DNA from: Mycobacterium sp.
GTDB taxonomy: Bacteria > Actinomycetota > Actinomycetes > Mycobacteriales > Mycobacteriaceae
Assembly (NCBI GenBank): GCA_025965815.1
Contig: JAOPWF010000196.1
Location: 1-6,817, forward strand
Direction of reading: 5' to 3'
DNA length: 6,817 nt
Positions within the stretch are counted from its first letter, which is position 1; each line of letters opens with the position of its first letter. Position numbers and translations under genes: made by a program. A model generated the notes under the pieces. That model had not been told where the DNA came from and made no database searches. It saw only the letters and a list, made by a program, of their open reading frames with translations. Below are positions 1 through 5,400 of the stretch, piece by piece.

Positions 1-425
1 TCGTCGACACCAACAAGGAACACATCGCCGTCGGTGAGGCCCGCAAGCTGGGTATCCCCGTCATCGCGATCCTCGACACCAACTGCGATCCTGACCTGGT
101 CGACTACCCGATTCCGGGCAACGACGACGCGATCCGGTCGGCGGCGCTGCTGACCCGGGTGGTCGCTGCGGCGGTCGCCGAAGGTCTGCAGGCTCGCGCC
201 GGTGTCGGCAGCGGCGACGGCAAGCCCCAGGCCGCGGCAGGTGAGCCGCTGGCCGAGTGGGAGCAGGAACTGCTTGCCAGCGCGACTGCGCCCGCACCGG
301 CCACCACTATCGACGCCGCTGAGTCGGTGGCTCCGACCGAAGACGCCGAACTCAAGGGTCCGGTGGCCACCGAAACGACAACCACCGAGACGACAACCAC
401 CGAAACGACTTCCACGGAAGGCTGA
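1..425 (+). CDS. rpsB: 30S ribosomal protein S2, C-terminal part (5' end outside window)
   Basis: This is the last 140 codons of ribosomal protein S2, read from base 3; the start lies left of the window. S2 binds the head-body junction of the 30S subunit and is needed, with S1, for initiation. The visible start [20 protein letters not shown] and the following [20 protein letters not shown] are the conserved C-terminal core of bacterial S2, including the Glu-containing second S2 signature. After the core (about base 190) comes a tail rich in Ala, Pro, Thr and Glu. It ends in three 15-bp in-frame repeats ([15 protein letters not shown]) and then T-E-G-stop. Extended disordered S2 tails are familiar in actinobacteria, but a regular T/E repeat is notable. 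The stop is one base before the tsf start, so the two genes are almost certainly co-transcribed and translationally coupled. Confidence 0.97.
   Translation, partial: VDTNKEHIAVGEARKLGIPVIAILDTNCDPDLVDYPIPGNDDAIRSAALLTRVVAAAVAEGLQARAGVGSGDGKPQAAAGEPLAEWEQELLASATAPAPATTIDAAESVAPTEDAELKGPVATETTTTETTTTETTSTEG
369..413 (+). repeat. Three tandem 15-bp repeats in the rpsB tail
   Basis: Three adjacent 15-base units start at 369, 384 and 399. The first is ACCGAAACGACAACC. The second differs from it at one base and the third at two. They are in frame with rpsB and encode T-E-T-T-T twice and then T-E-T-T-S. The near identity at DNA level suggests recent duplication by slippage. The encoded segment should be disordered and lie outside the folded S2 core. 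Confidence 0.9.
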
Positions 426-426
426 T

Positions 427-1242
427 ATGGCGAATTACACCGCTGCCGATGTCAAGCGACTTCGGGAGCTGACCGGCGCCGGCATGCTCGCGTGCAAGAA
501 CGCGCTGGCCGACAGCGAGGGCGACTTCGACAAGGCCGTCGAGCTGCTGCGCATCAAGGGCGCGAAGGACGTCGGCAAGCGCGCCGAGCGCGCGACTGCC
601 GAAGGTCTGGTCGCGGCCAAGGACGGCGCGTTGATCGAGCTGAACTCCGAGACCGACTTCGTCGCGAAGAACTCCGAGTTCCAGGCCCTCGCGGACCAGG
701 TCGTCGCGGCGGCCGCCGAATCGAAGGCCGCCGACGTCGATGCGCTCAAGGCGGCCAAGACCGGCAACACCACCGTTGAGCAGGCGATCGCGGACCTGTC
801 GGCCAAGATCGGCGAGAAGCTCGAACTGCGCCGCGTCGCGGTCTTCGACGGCACCGTGTCGACCTACCTGCACAAGCGGTCGGCCGACCTGCCACCCGCC
901 GTCGGGGTGCTCGTCGAGTACACCGGCACTGACAGCGAGGCCGCGCACGCGGTCGCACTGCAGATCGCGGCGCTGAAGGCGAAGTACCTGACCCGCGACG
1001 AGGTCCCTGAGGAGACCGTCGCCAACGAGCGGCGCATCGCCGAGGAGACCGCGCGCGCCGAGGGCAAGCCGGAGCAGGCTCTGCCCAAGATCATCGAGGG
1101 TCGCCTGACCGGTTTCTACAAGGACGTCGTGCTGCTGGATCAGCCGTCGGTGTCCGACAACAAGAAGTCCGTGAAGGCACTGCTCGACGAGGCCGGAGTG
1201 ACCGTTACGCGGTTCGCCCGGTTCGAGGTCGGGCAGGCCTAG
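427..1242 (+). CDS. tsf: Translation elongation factor Ts (EF-Ts)
   Basis: EF-Ts is the cytoplasmic guanine nucleotide exchange factor that releases GDP from EF-Tu. The product has 271 residues, which is the length I recall for mycobacterial EF-Ts and slightly shorter than the E. coli protein. Residues 1-50 form the UBA-like N-terminal domain, with the signature [16 protein letters not shown] at 12-27. Residues 75-82 carry the ETDFVAKN motif; its Asp77-Phe78 pair corresponds to the residues that enter EF-Tu near its Mg2+ site. The dimerisation/core region follows to the C-terminus. The ATG at 427 is chosen because homology begins there ([10 protein letters not shown]) and GGAAGG at 416-421 lies five bases upstream, inside the last rpsB codons. 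The same frame stays open further upstream, but that stretch overlaps rpsB and is not EF-Ts-like. Confidence 0.98.
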   Translation: MANYTAADVKRLRELTGAGMLACKNALADSEGDFDKAVELLRIKGAKDVGKRAERATAEGLVAAKDGALIELNSETDFVAKNSEFQALADQVVAAAAESKAADVDALKAAKTGNTTVEQAIADLSAKIGEKLELRRVAVFDGTVSTYLHKRSADLPPAVGVLVEYTGTDSEAAHAVALQIAALKAKYLTRDEVPEETVANERRIAEETARAEGKPEQALPKIIEGRLTGFYKDVVLLDQPSVSDNKKSVKALLDEAGVTVTRFARFEVGQA

Positions 1243-1261
1243 CCACACATCTCGTTACCAG

Positions 1262-1297
1262 GGCCCGCGGCTCCCGGCGATCCCGGGCCGCGGGGCC
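1262..1297 (+). terminator. GC-rich stem-loop terminator after tsf, without U-tract
   Basis: The left arm is CCCGCGG (1264-1270) plus CCCGG (1273-1277), separated by a CT bulge. The loop is CGATC, and the right arm is CCGGG plus CCGCGGG (1283-1294). All 12 pairs are G-C, and two further G-C pairs (1262-1263 with 1296-1297) form across a bulged G at 1295. The stem begins 19 bases after the tsf stop. No run of T follows. Such tailless hairpins are commonly predicted as terminators in mycobacteria, though how efficient they are is debated. Position and strength support a role at the end of the rpsB-tsf unit; a pausing or RNA-stability hairpin is the alternative. Confidence 0.7.
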
Positions 1298-1322
1298 GTC
1301 GTATTGCACACGGGTCTATTGC

Positions 1323-1328
1323 TACCGT
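1323..1328 (+). promoter_or_regulatory. Probable SigA-type -10 element for a leaderless amidase transcript
   Basis: TACCGT matches the mycobacterial -10 consensus TANNNT. It ends seven bases before the GTG at 1336, so transcription would start at or next to the start codon. Nothing purine-rich resembling a Shine-Dalgarno site occurs between the tsf hairpin and 1336, which also fits a leaderless mRNA. A convincing -35 is absent; TTGCAC at 1304-1309 is too close (13-base spacer). The assignment is inferred from spacing. Confidence 0.45.
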
Positions 1329-1335
1329 CGCATCC

Positions 1336-2739
1336 GTGACCCACGCATTCCGCGACGACGCCCTCGGAGATCTGGACGCCGTCGCGCTCGTCGAATCTAT
1401 CGCGACCGGTCGGGTGTCGATGCCCGAGGTCGTCGAGGCGGCCATCGCCCGTACCGAGGCCGTGAACCCGGCGCTGAACGGCGTGGCGTACCGGGCCTTC
1501 GACCGGGCGCTGGCCCGTGCCCGCGCGCCGCAGCCCTACGGCGGCTACTTCGACGGTGTGCCGACGTTCGTCAAGGACAACGTCGACGTCGAAGGCATGC
1601 CCACCATGCAGGGCACCGACGCATGGGAGCCGCGGCCCGCAAGAGCCGACGGCGACTGGGCCCGCACCTACCTGTCCACCGGCCTGATTCCGCTGGGTAA
1701 GACCCGGTTGTCAGAGTTCGGCTTCAGCGCCGCGGCCGAACATCCCCGGATCGGCCCGGTCCGCAACCCGTGGAACACCGAATACACCGCCGGCGCCTCA
1801 TCTTCGGGGTCCGGCGCGTTCGTCGCGGCCGGAGTAGTGCCGATCGCCCACGCCAACGACGGCGGCGGATCGATCCGCATTCCCGCCGCATGCAACGGCC
1901 TGGTCGGCCTCAAACCAACCCGCGGCCGGCTACCGCTGGACAAGGACATGCGCCAGATGCCGGTGCGCATCGTCACCAACGGCGTGCTGACCCGTTCGGT
2001 CCGCGACACCGCCGCGTTCTACCGCGAAGCCGAACGGACATGGCGCAACCCGAAGCTGCCGCCGATCGGCGACGTCACCCAGTCCGGCAGGCAGCGGCTC
2101 AAGATCGCGGTCTGCACCCGCTCGGTGCTCAGGGAATGCAGCCCCGAAGTGCGGGAGCTCACCCTGAAGACCGCGGGACAGCTCGGGGAACTCGGCCACC
2201 GCGTGGAGCAACTCGAGACCATGCCCATCCCGTCCTACTTCGTCGACGACTTCGTGCTCTACTGGTCGCTGCTGGCGTTCGCGCTGGTGCGCGGCGGACG
2301 CCGTTCGTTCGGCCCCAGCTTCGACCGCAGCCGGTTGGACAACCTGACGCTGGGCCTGCAGCGGCACGCCGGCCGTAATCTGCACCGCCTGCCGCTTGCG
2401 ATCGCCCGGCTCTCGGCGCTTCGGCGGGTGACCACACGGCTCTACCGCACCTACGACGCCGTGCTGACGCCCACCCTTGCCGACGAAACACCCCGCATCG
2501 GCCACCTCGACCCGACTGCCGACTACCAACAGATCATTGATCGGCTCGTCGACTGGGTGGCTTTCACGCCGCTGCAGAACGCCACCGGGGAGCCGGCCAT
2601 CTCGCTGCCCGTTGCGGAATCCGCGGCCGGCATGCCCGTCGGGATCATGCTCGCCGCGGGCATGGGGCAGGAGGCCAGGCTGCTGGAACTCGCCTTCGAA
2701 CTCGAGGCGGCGCACCCCTGGCGCCCCATCCGGGGCTGA
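1336..2739 (+). CDS. amiC: Amidase signature (AS) family hydrolase, AmiC-like
   Basis: The product is a 467-residue amidase signature enzyme that should hydrolyse a carboxamide to acid plus ammonia or amine; the natural substrate cannot be read from the sequence. The Ser-cisSer-Lys triad is visible: Lys80 in FVKDNVDV, the probable cis-Ser155 in GASSSGSG (153-160), and nucleophile Ser179 in NDGGGSIRIPAACNG. The C-terminal family block is intact (TPLQNATGEPAISLPV at 411-426, GMPVGIM at 432-438). The protein is cytoplasmic, with no signal peptide. The GTG start has a -10-like hexamer at leaderless distance and no Shine-Dalgarno site. Length and position directly after tsf match M. tuberculosis amiC, hence the symbol; assignment among AS paralogues is by context and memory. 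A GatA role is unlikely because gatC and gatB are absent and the sequence diverges from GatA. Confidence 0.92.
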   Translation: MTHAFRDDALGDLDAVALVESIATGRVSMPEVVEAAIARTEAVNPALNGVAYRAFDRALARARAPQPYGGYFDGVPTFVKDNVDVEGMPTMQGTDAWEPRPARADGDWARTYLSTGLIPLGKTRLSEFGFSAAAEHPRIGPVRNPWNTEYTAGASSSGSGAFVAAGVVPIAHANDGGGSIRIPAACNGLVGLKPTRGRLPLDKDMRQMPVRIVTNGVLTRSVRDTAAFYREAERTWRNPKLPPIGDVTQSGRQRLKIAVCTRSVLRECSPEVRELTLKTAGQLGELGHRVEQLETMPIPSYFVDDFVLYWSLLAFALVRGGRRSFGPSFDRSRLDNLTLGLQRHAGRNLHRLPLAIARLSALRRVTTRLYRTYDAVLTPTLADETPRIGHLDPTADYQQIIDRLVDWVAFTPLQNATGEPAISLPVAESAAGMPVGIMLAAGMGQEARLLELAFELEAAHPWRPIRG

Positions 2740-2829
2740 CACCGCGACGGAATTCGTTGCCGCTGCGACACCATGACGTAACAGGGACCCGCGCGAGTTA
2801 ACGCGATCGACACTGCGCGCAGCAATCCG

Positions 2830-2841
2830 CGAAACCTTTCG
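2830..2841. promoter_or_regulatory. Short inverted repeat upstream of the ABC operon
   Basis: CGAAA and TTTCG flank a 2-bp centre (CC), forming a perfect 12-bp dyad in the 192-bp gap between the amidase stop and the preferred start of the first permease. A second perfect palindrome, CTGCGCGCAG, lies at 2813-2822. Either could be an operator, but both are short enough to arise by chance in GC-rich DNA. I see no clear -35/-10 pair or terminator in this gap; TTACTT at 2851-2856 is only a weak -10 candidate. Confidence 0.2.
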
Positions 2842-2918
2842 ACCCGAGTCTTACTTCTTGTGGAGACCGCTGCGCCCACAAGTACATCGACAAGATCACC
2901 GGCGATCGCTATCTCATC

Positions 2919-2924
2919 GGGAAA
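2919..2924 (+). promoter_or_regulatory. Weak ribosome binding site deciding the permease start
   Basis: GGGAAA lies seven bases before the GTG at 2932. The upstream alternative GTG at 2860 has no purine-rich site before it. The stretch 2860-2931 also uses codons foreign to the rest of the gene (AGA, AGT, TCA twice, ACA three times), with only about 14 of 24 third positions being G or C. Both facts favour initiation at 2932 or, less well spaced, at GTG 2941. Confidence 0.45.
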
Positions 2925-2931
2925 CACCTTC

Positions 2932-4029
2932 GTGTGTCTCGTGCGGTTCGCGCTTGCCAACATCCGCTGCCGTCCCGAACGGTTCGTGCTGTCGGTACTG
3001 GGCATTGCGCTGGCGCTGGCATGCGTGACGGTGGTGCGCACCATTTCGTCGAGTTTCGCTATCACAGGCGCAGATTCGGTGACCGATGTGCTCGGCGGTG
3101 CGCAGTTGTGGGCGGTGCCCGCTGCCGGTGTTCACTTCGATCCCAACGCGCAGGCGCTCATCGCCGACGGCCCCACCCCGGCCATCACCGTCCCGGCGGG
3201 CTGGACGGCCGCCCGGACGCTGTCCGGTATCACCGAGATCAACGGCAACCCGGTCTCGCTCCGCGGACGTGACCAGAGCCCCACGGGCCAGGCGACTTTG
3301 GGGTCGGCGCTCGCCGACCGGTTGGGCGTCAACGCGGGCGATCGGGTGGTGGTCGGCGGCCAGAGTCTCGTTGTCGACGTCGCAGGCAGCGGTGAGTCGA
3401 TGATCGTGTCCACCGAACTGGCCCGCTCGGTCGTCGGCGAGCACGGTTGGTGGACGGTGTTCGCGCCGCCCGGCGACGAGAAGCGCCGCGACCTCGCGCA
3501 GATATTCGGCGGCGCTGTCGGACTCGAGTCGGCGTCGGATCCGTCGACCACTCCGGACCCCGACAGCCGCGGGCTGATCTACGACACCCTCGGCGGGTCC
3601 GGGCCGTTGACCTTCGAGCAGAAGTTTTCGGCACTGTTCTCCGGAAAGGTGACCAGTTCCACCCTCGGACTCATCTCGACCATCGGGCTGGGCCTCGGGT
3701 TCGTCATCGCCGTGTCGTCCTTCTTGGGGGCGGTGCAGGAACGGCGGCGTGAGTTCGGAATCATGTCCAGCATCGGACTGGCCGACGAGGTGTTGTACTT
3801 CTTCCTCGTCGAATCGGGGATCGTCTTCGTCGCCGCCTATGTCCTCGGCGTGGCCGGCGCCGGAGTCGCTGTGGCACTGGTCATTCCCGGGATCGCCACA
3901 CCGCTGGCCTGGCTGCAGGCCGCGGGCATGGTCGCCGCGTTCCTGCCCGCGATGGCCATCGTCGGCGCGCTCGTTCCCGTCCACCGCTTGCTGCAGCAAC
4001 GACCGGTAATGCTCTTGGGAGACCGCTGA
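2932..4029 (+). CDS. FtsX/MacB-type ABC transporter permease with large extracytoplasmic domain
   Basis: This is a membrane subunit of a Type VII (MacB/LolCDE/FtsX-like) ABC transporter. From the 2932 start it has 365 residues; a GTG at 2860 would add 24. A short basic head (VRFALANIRCRPERF) leads into TM1 at about 18-36. A domain of roughly 200 residues outside the membrane follows. Then come TM2 (about 244-268), a cytoplasmic coupling segment QERRREFGIMSSIGLADEV (269-287), TM3 (about 288-318) and TM4 (about 328-351). The coupling segment is the hallmark of the FtsX C-terminal domain. The external domain has no cysteine and resembles a reduced MacB-type periplasmic core, though the fold is inferred. 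The stop overlaps the next ATG (TGATG). Such proteins usually move lipids, peptides or lipoproteins, or transmit force across the membrane; the substrate here is unknown. Confidence 0.88.
   Translation: MCLVRFALANIRCRPERFVLSVLGIALALACVTVVRTISSSFAITGADSVTDVLGGAQLWAVPAAGVHFDPNAQALIADGPTPAITVPAGWTAARTLSGITEINGNPVSLRGRDQSPTGQATLGSALADRLGVNAGDRVVVGGQSLVVDVAGSGESMIVSTELARSVVGEHGWWTVFAPPGDEKRRDLAQIFGGAVGLESASDPSTTPDPDSRGLIYDTLGGSGPLTFEQKFSALFSGKVTSSTLGLISTIGLGLGFVIAVSSFLGAVQERRREFGIMSSIGLADEVLYFFLVESGIVFVAAYVLGVAGAGVAVALVIPGIATPLAWLQAAGMVAAFLPAMAIVGALVPVHRLLQQRPVMLLGDR
4017..4022 (+). promoter_or_regulatory. Shine-Dalgarno site for the second permease
   Basis: GGGAGA inside the last codons of the first permease lies six bases before the ATG at 4029, a good spacing that supports a coupled TGATG junction. 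A second site, GGGAG at 4053-4057, sits four bases before an in-frame ATG at 4062. That start (MSRGLAYGLL) would give 187 residues and drop a Gly/Arg-rich leader unlike the family. Which start dominates is undecided. Confidence 0.5.
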
Positions 4030-4625
4030 TGGGCCGGGGCGAGCGGGGCGGCGGGAGTTCGATGAGCAGGGGCCTGGCCTACGGCCTGCTCTCCGCCCGG
4101 CGCAGGCTGCCCGAAATGATCCTGCCGGTCATCACGACCGCGACCGGCGCCTTCCTGGTCGTCATCGTGTTCGGCATGTCGAGCGGGATCCGCGCGCAGT
4201 CCGCGTCACTCGGGCACGCCGACGAGATCAGCCGCGCGGTCGTGCTCATCGCGGTGACCGTCCTGCTCGTCGGCGTCGTGGAAGTTGCGGTGGCGACCAC
4301 CCGCACCGTCGCGCACCGCACCCGCGAACTCGGTGTGCTCGGCGCCAACGGCATACCGCGCAGGCCGGTGGTGGTCGCGCTACTCGTCGAACCCGTGATC
4401 GCGGCGGTGCTGGGTTCGGTGGTGGGCGCGGCGCTGGCCGCCATCACCGGAATCGTGCTCGGCGCGGCCGGTTTTGCTCCCACCGGTGTTTCGGTCGGCG
4501 GGCTGGCATTCGGCGCGGCGATCGCGGTCGCCGTCAGCATCGTCGCCGCCGTGGCCACCAGCATCGTGCCGACCTACAACGCCGCCTCACGCCCACCGAT
4601 CCATTCCCTGACTGCCGGAGGCTGA
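4029..4625 (+). CDS. Minimal FtsX-type ABC transporter permease lacking the external domain
   Basis: This is a second, very short permease of 198 residues (187 from ATG 4062). TM1 is at about 30-50 and TM2 at about 68-90. The coupling segment TRTVAHRTRELGVLGANG (91-108) follows, then TM3 at about 113-145 and TM4 at about 154-182. The tail SRPPIHSLTAGG is a typical FtsX-family end. TM1 and TM2 are joined by only about 17 residues, where MacB/LolC-type proteins carry some 200, so the protein is a bare four-helix FtsX core. The reading frame is clean and both ends look normal, so this appears to be a designed small subunit and not a broken gene. It should pair with the upstream permease to give a heterodimer with one external domain. 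It overlaps that gene by one base and lies three bases before the ATPase gene. Confidence 0.87.
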   Translation: MGRGERGGGSSMSRGLAYGLLSARRRLPEMILPVITTATGAFLVVIVFGMSSGIRAQSASLGHADEISRAVVLIAVTVLLVGVVEVAVATTRTVAHRTRELGVLGANGIPRRPVVVALLVEPVIAAVLGSVVGAALAAITGIVLGAAGFAPTGVSVGGLAFGAAIAVAVSIVAAVATSIVPTYNAASRPPIHSLTAGG

Positions 4626-4628
4626 GCC

Positions 4629-5360
4629 ATGACAGCAATCGAGGAGACCACACCGGACACCGGCACCGAAACTGACGGCGGCCCAGTCACTCCCGTTATC
4701 GACATCTCGGATGTATGGAAGCTGCACAAGCTCGGCGACGAGGTCGTGAAGGCGCTGATCGCCGCCGACCTGCGGGTTTTGCCGGGGGAGTTCGTCTGCC
4801 TGATGGGGCCCAGCGGTAGCGGTAAGTCGACGCTGCTGAACGTCATCGGCGGTCTGGATCGGCCGACCAAGGGCTCGGTGATCGTGGCGGGTCGCGACAC
4901 CGGAAAGATGACCGAGAGCCAGTTCGCCGCACTGCGGCACGACACCATAGGCTTCATCTTCCAGAGCTACAACCTCATTCCGTTTCTGTCCGCGGTGGAG
5001 AACGTCGAACTGCCGCTGATGTTCGAGCCCTACGACCGCAAGTCGTTGCGCAAGCGTGCGCTCGAACTGCTCGACCTGGTCGGGCTCAGCCACCGGGTTG
5101 ATCACCAGCCCACCAAGATGTCCGGGGGGGAACAGCAGCGGACGGCCATCGCCCGGTCACTCATCAGCAGCCCGACGCTGGTGCTGGCCGACGAGCCAAC
5201 CGCGAATCTCGACCACCGGACGGGGGAGACGGTGGTGCGCATGTTGCGCGACCTCTGCTCGACGCTTGGCGTCACAGTGGTGGCAAGCACCCACGACCCC
5301 ACGGTGGCCGACGAAGCGAGCCGTGTTGTCCGCATGAAGGACGGACAAATCGTCAAATGA
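4629..5360 (+). CDS. ABC transporter ATP-binding protein, LolD/MacB subfamily
   Basis: This 243-residue cytoplasmic ATPase would energise the two upstream permeases. All nucleotide-binding motifs are intact: Walker A GPSGSGKST (60-68), Q-loop Gln112 in FQSYNLIPF, signature MSGGEQQR (164-171), Walker B LVLADEP (184-190) with catalytic Glu189, D-loop NLD (193-195) and switch His222. Sequence and length fit the LolD/MacB/FtsE group. Residues 1-22 are a Thr/Glu-rich extension outside the fold. The A-loop position usually held by Tyr appears to be His33 (KLHKLG). The start is firm: GGAGG at 4617-4621 lies seven bases upstream. Seven consecutive G (5124-5130) fall within the signature-motif codons, a possible slippage site. 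The three-gene unit has no membrane-fusion partner, so a transport substrate cannot be named. Confidence 0.95.
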   Translation: MTAIEETTPDTGTETDGGPVTPVIDISDVWKLHKLGDEVVKALIAADLRVLPGEFVCLMGPSGSGKSTLLNVIGGLDRPTKGSVIVAGRDTGKMTESQFAALRHDTIGFIFQSYNLIPFLSAVENVELPLMFEPYDRKSLRKRALELLDLVGLSHRVDHQPTKMSGGEQQRTAIARSLISSPTLVLADEPTANLDHRTGETVVRMLRDLCSTLGVTVVASTHDPTVADEASRVVRMKDGQIVK

Positions 5361-5361
5361 T

Positions 5362-5391
5362 CCAATCCAATTGGGCCCCAACTATATTGGG
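5362..5391. promoter_or_regulatory. Nested inverted repeats before the antiporter gene
   Basis: The 40-bp gap holds a CCAAT direct repeat (5362-5366, 5367-5371), the palindrome CCAATTGG (5367-5374), the dyad TTGGG-C-CCCAA (5371-5381) and a hairpin-capable CCCAA-CTATA-TTGGG (5377-5391). The last TTGGG overlaps the start of the Shine-Dalgarno site GGGAGAGG (5389-5396), so an RNA hairpin there could partly mask it. TATATT at 5383-5388 matches the TANNNT -10 pattern, but no -35 is evident and the implied transcript start is only about six bases from the ATG. An operator or a weak translational switch is plausible; neither is shown. Confidence 0.4.
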
Positions 5392-5400
5392 AGAGGCGAA

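Noticed and set aside
202..426. Upstream extension of the tsf frame to an ATG at 202
   Set aside because: The extension overlaps rpsB in another frame, encodes an Arg/Pro-rich sequence unlike EF-Ts, and the ATG at 427 has its own Shine-Dalgarno site and the conserved N-terminus.
352..1248. 298-residue open frame on the - strand opposite tsf
   Set aside because: It lies wholly antisense to the well-supported tsf and rpsB genes. Long antisense frames are expected in GC-rich, GC3-biased DNA, and the product has no recognisable motif.
1930..2742. 270-residue open frame on the - strand opposite the amidase
   Set aside because: It is antisense to conserved amidase blocks, has no family signal, and its amino acid make-up is that of a mirrored GC-rich gene.
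2795..2806. GTTAAC with flanking CGCG as a possible operator or terminator
   Set aside because: The CGCG flanks are not placed symmetrically about GTTAAC, so the dyad is only 6 bp and is expected by chance.
2914..3999. 361-residue open frame on the - strand opposite the first permease
   Set aside because: The product is low-complexity, rich in Arg, Gly, Asp and His, with no domain, while the + strand encodes a clear FtsX-type membrane protein.
4029..4625. Second permease as a truncated pseudogene
   Set aside because: It has a good ribosome binding site, a continuous frame, all four helices, an intact coupling segment and a normal FtsX-type C-terminus. Only the external loop is missing, so a compact functional subunit is more likely.
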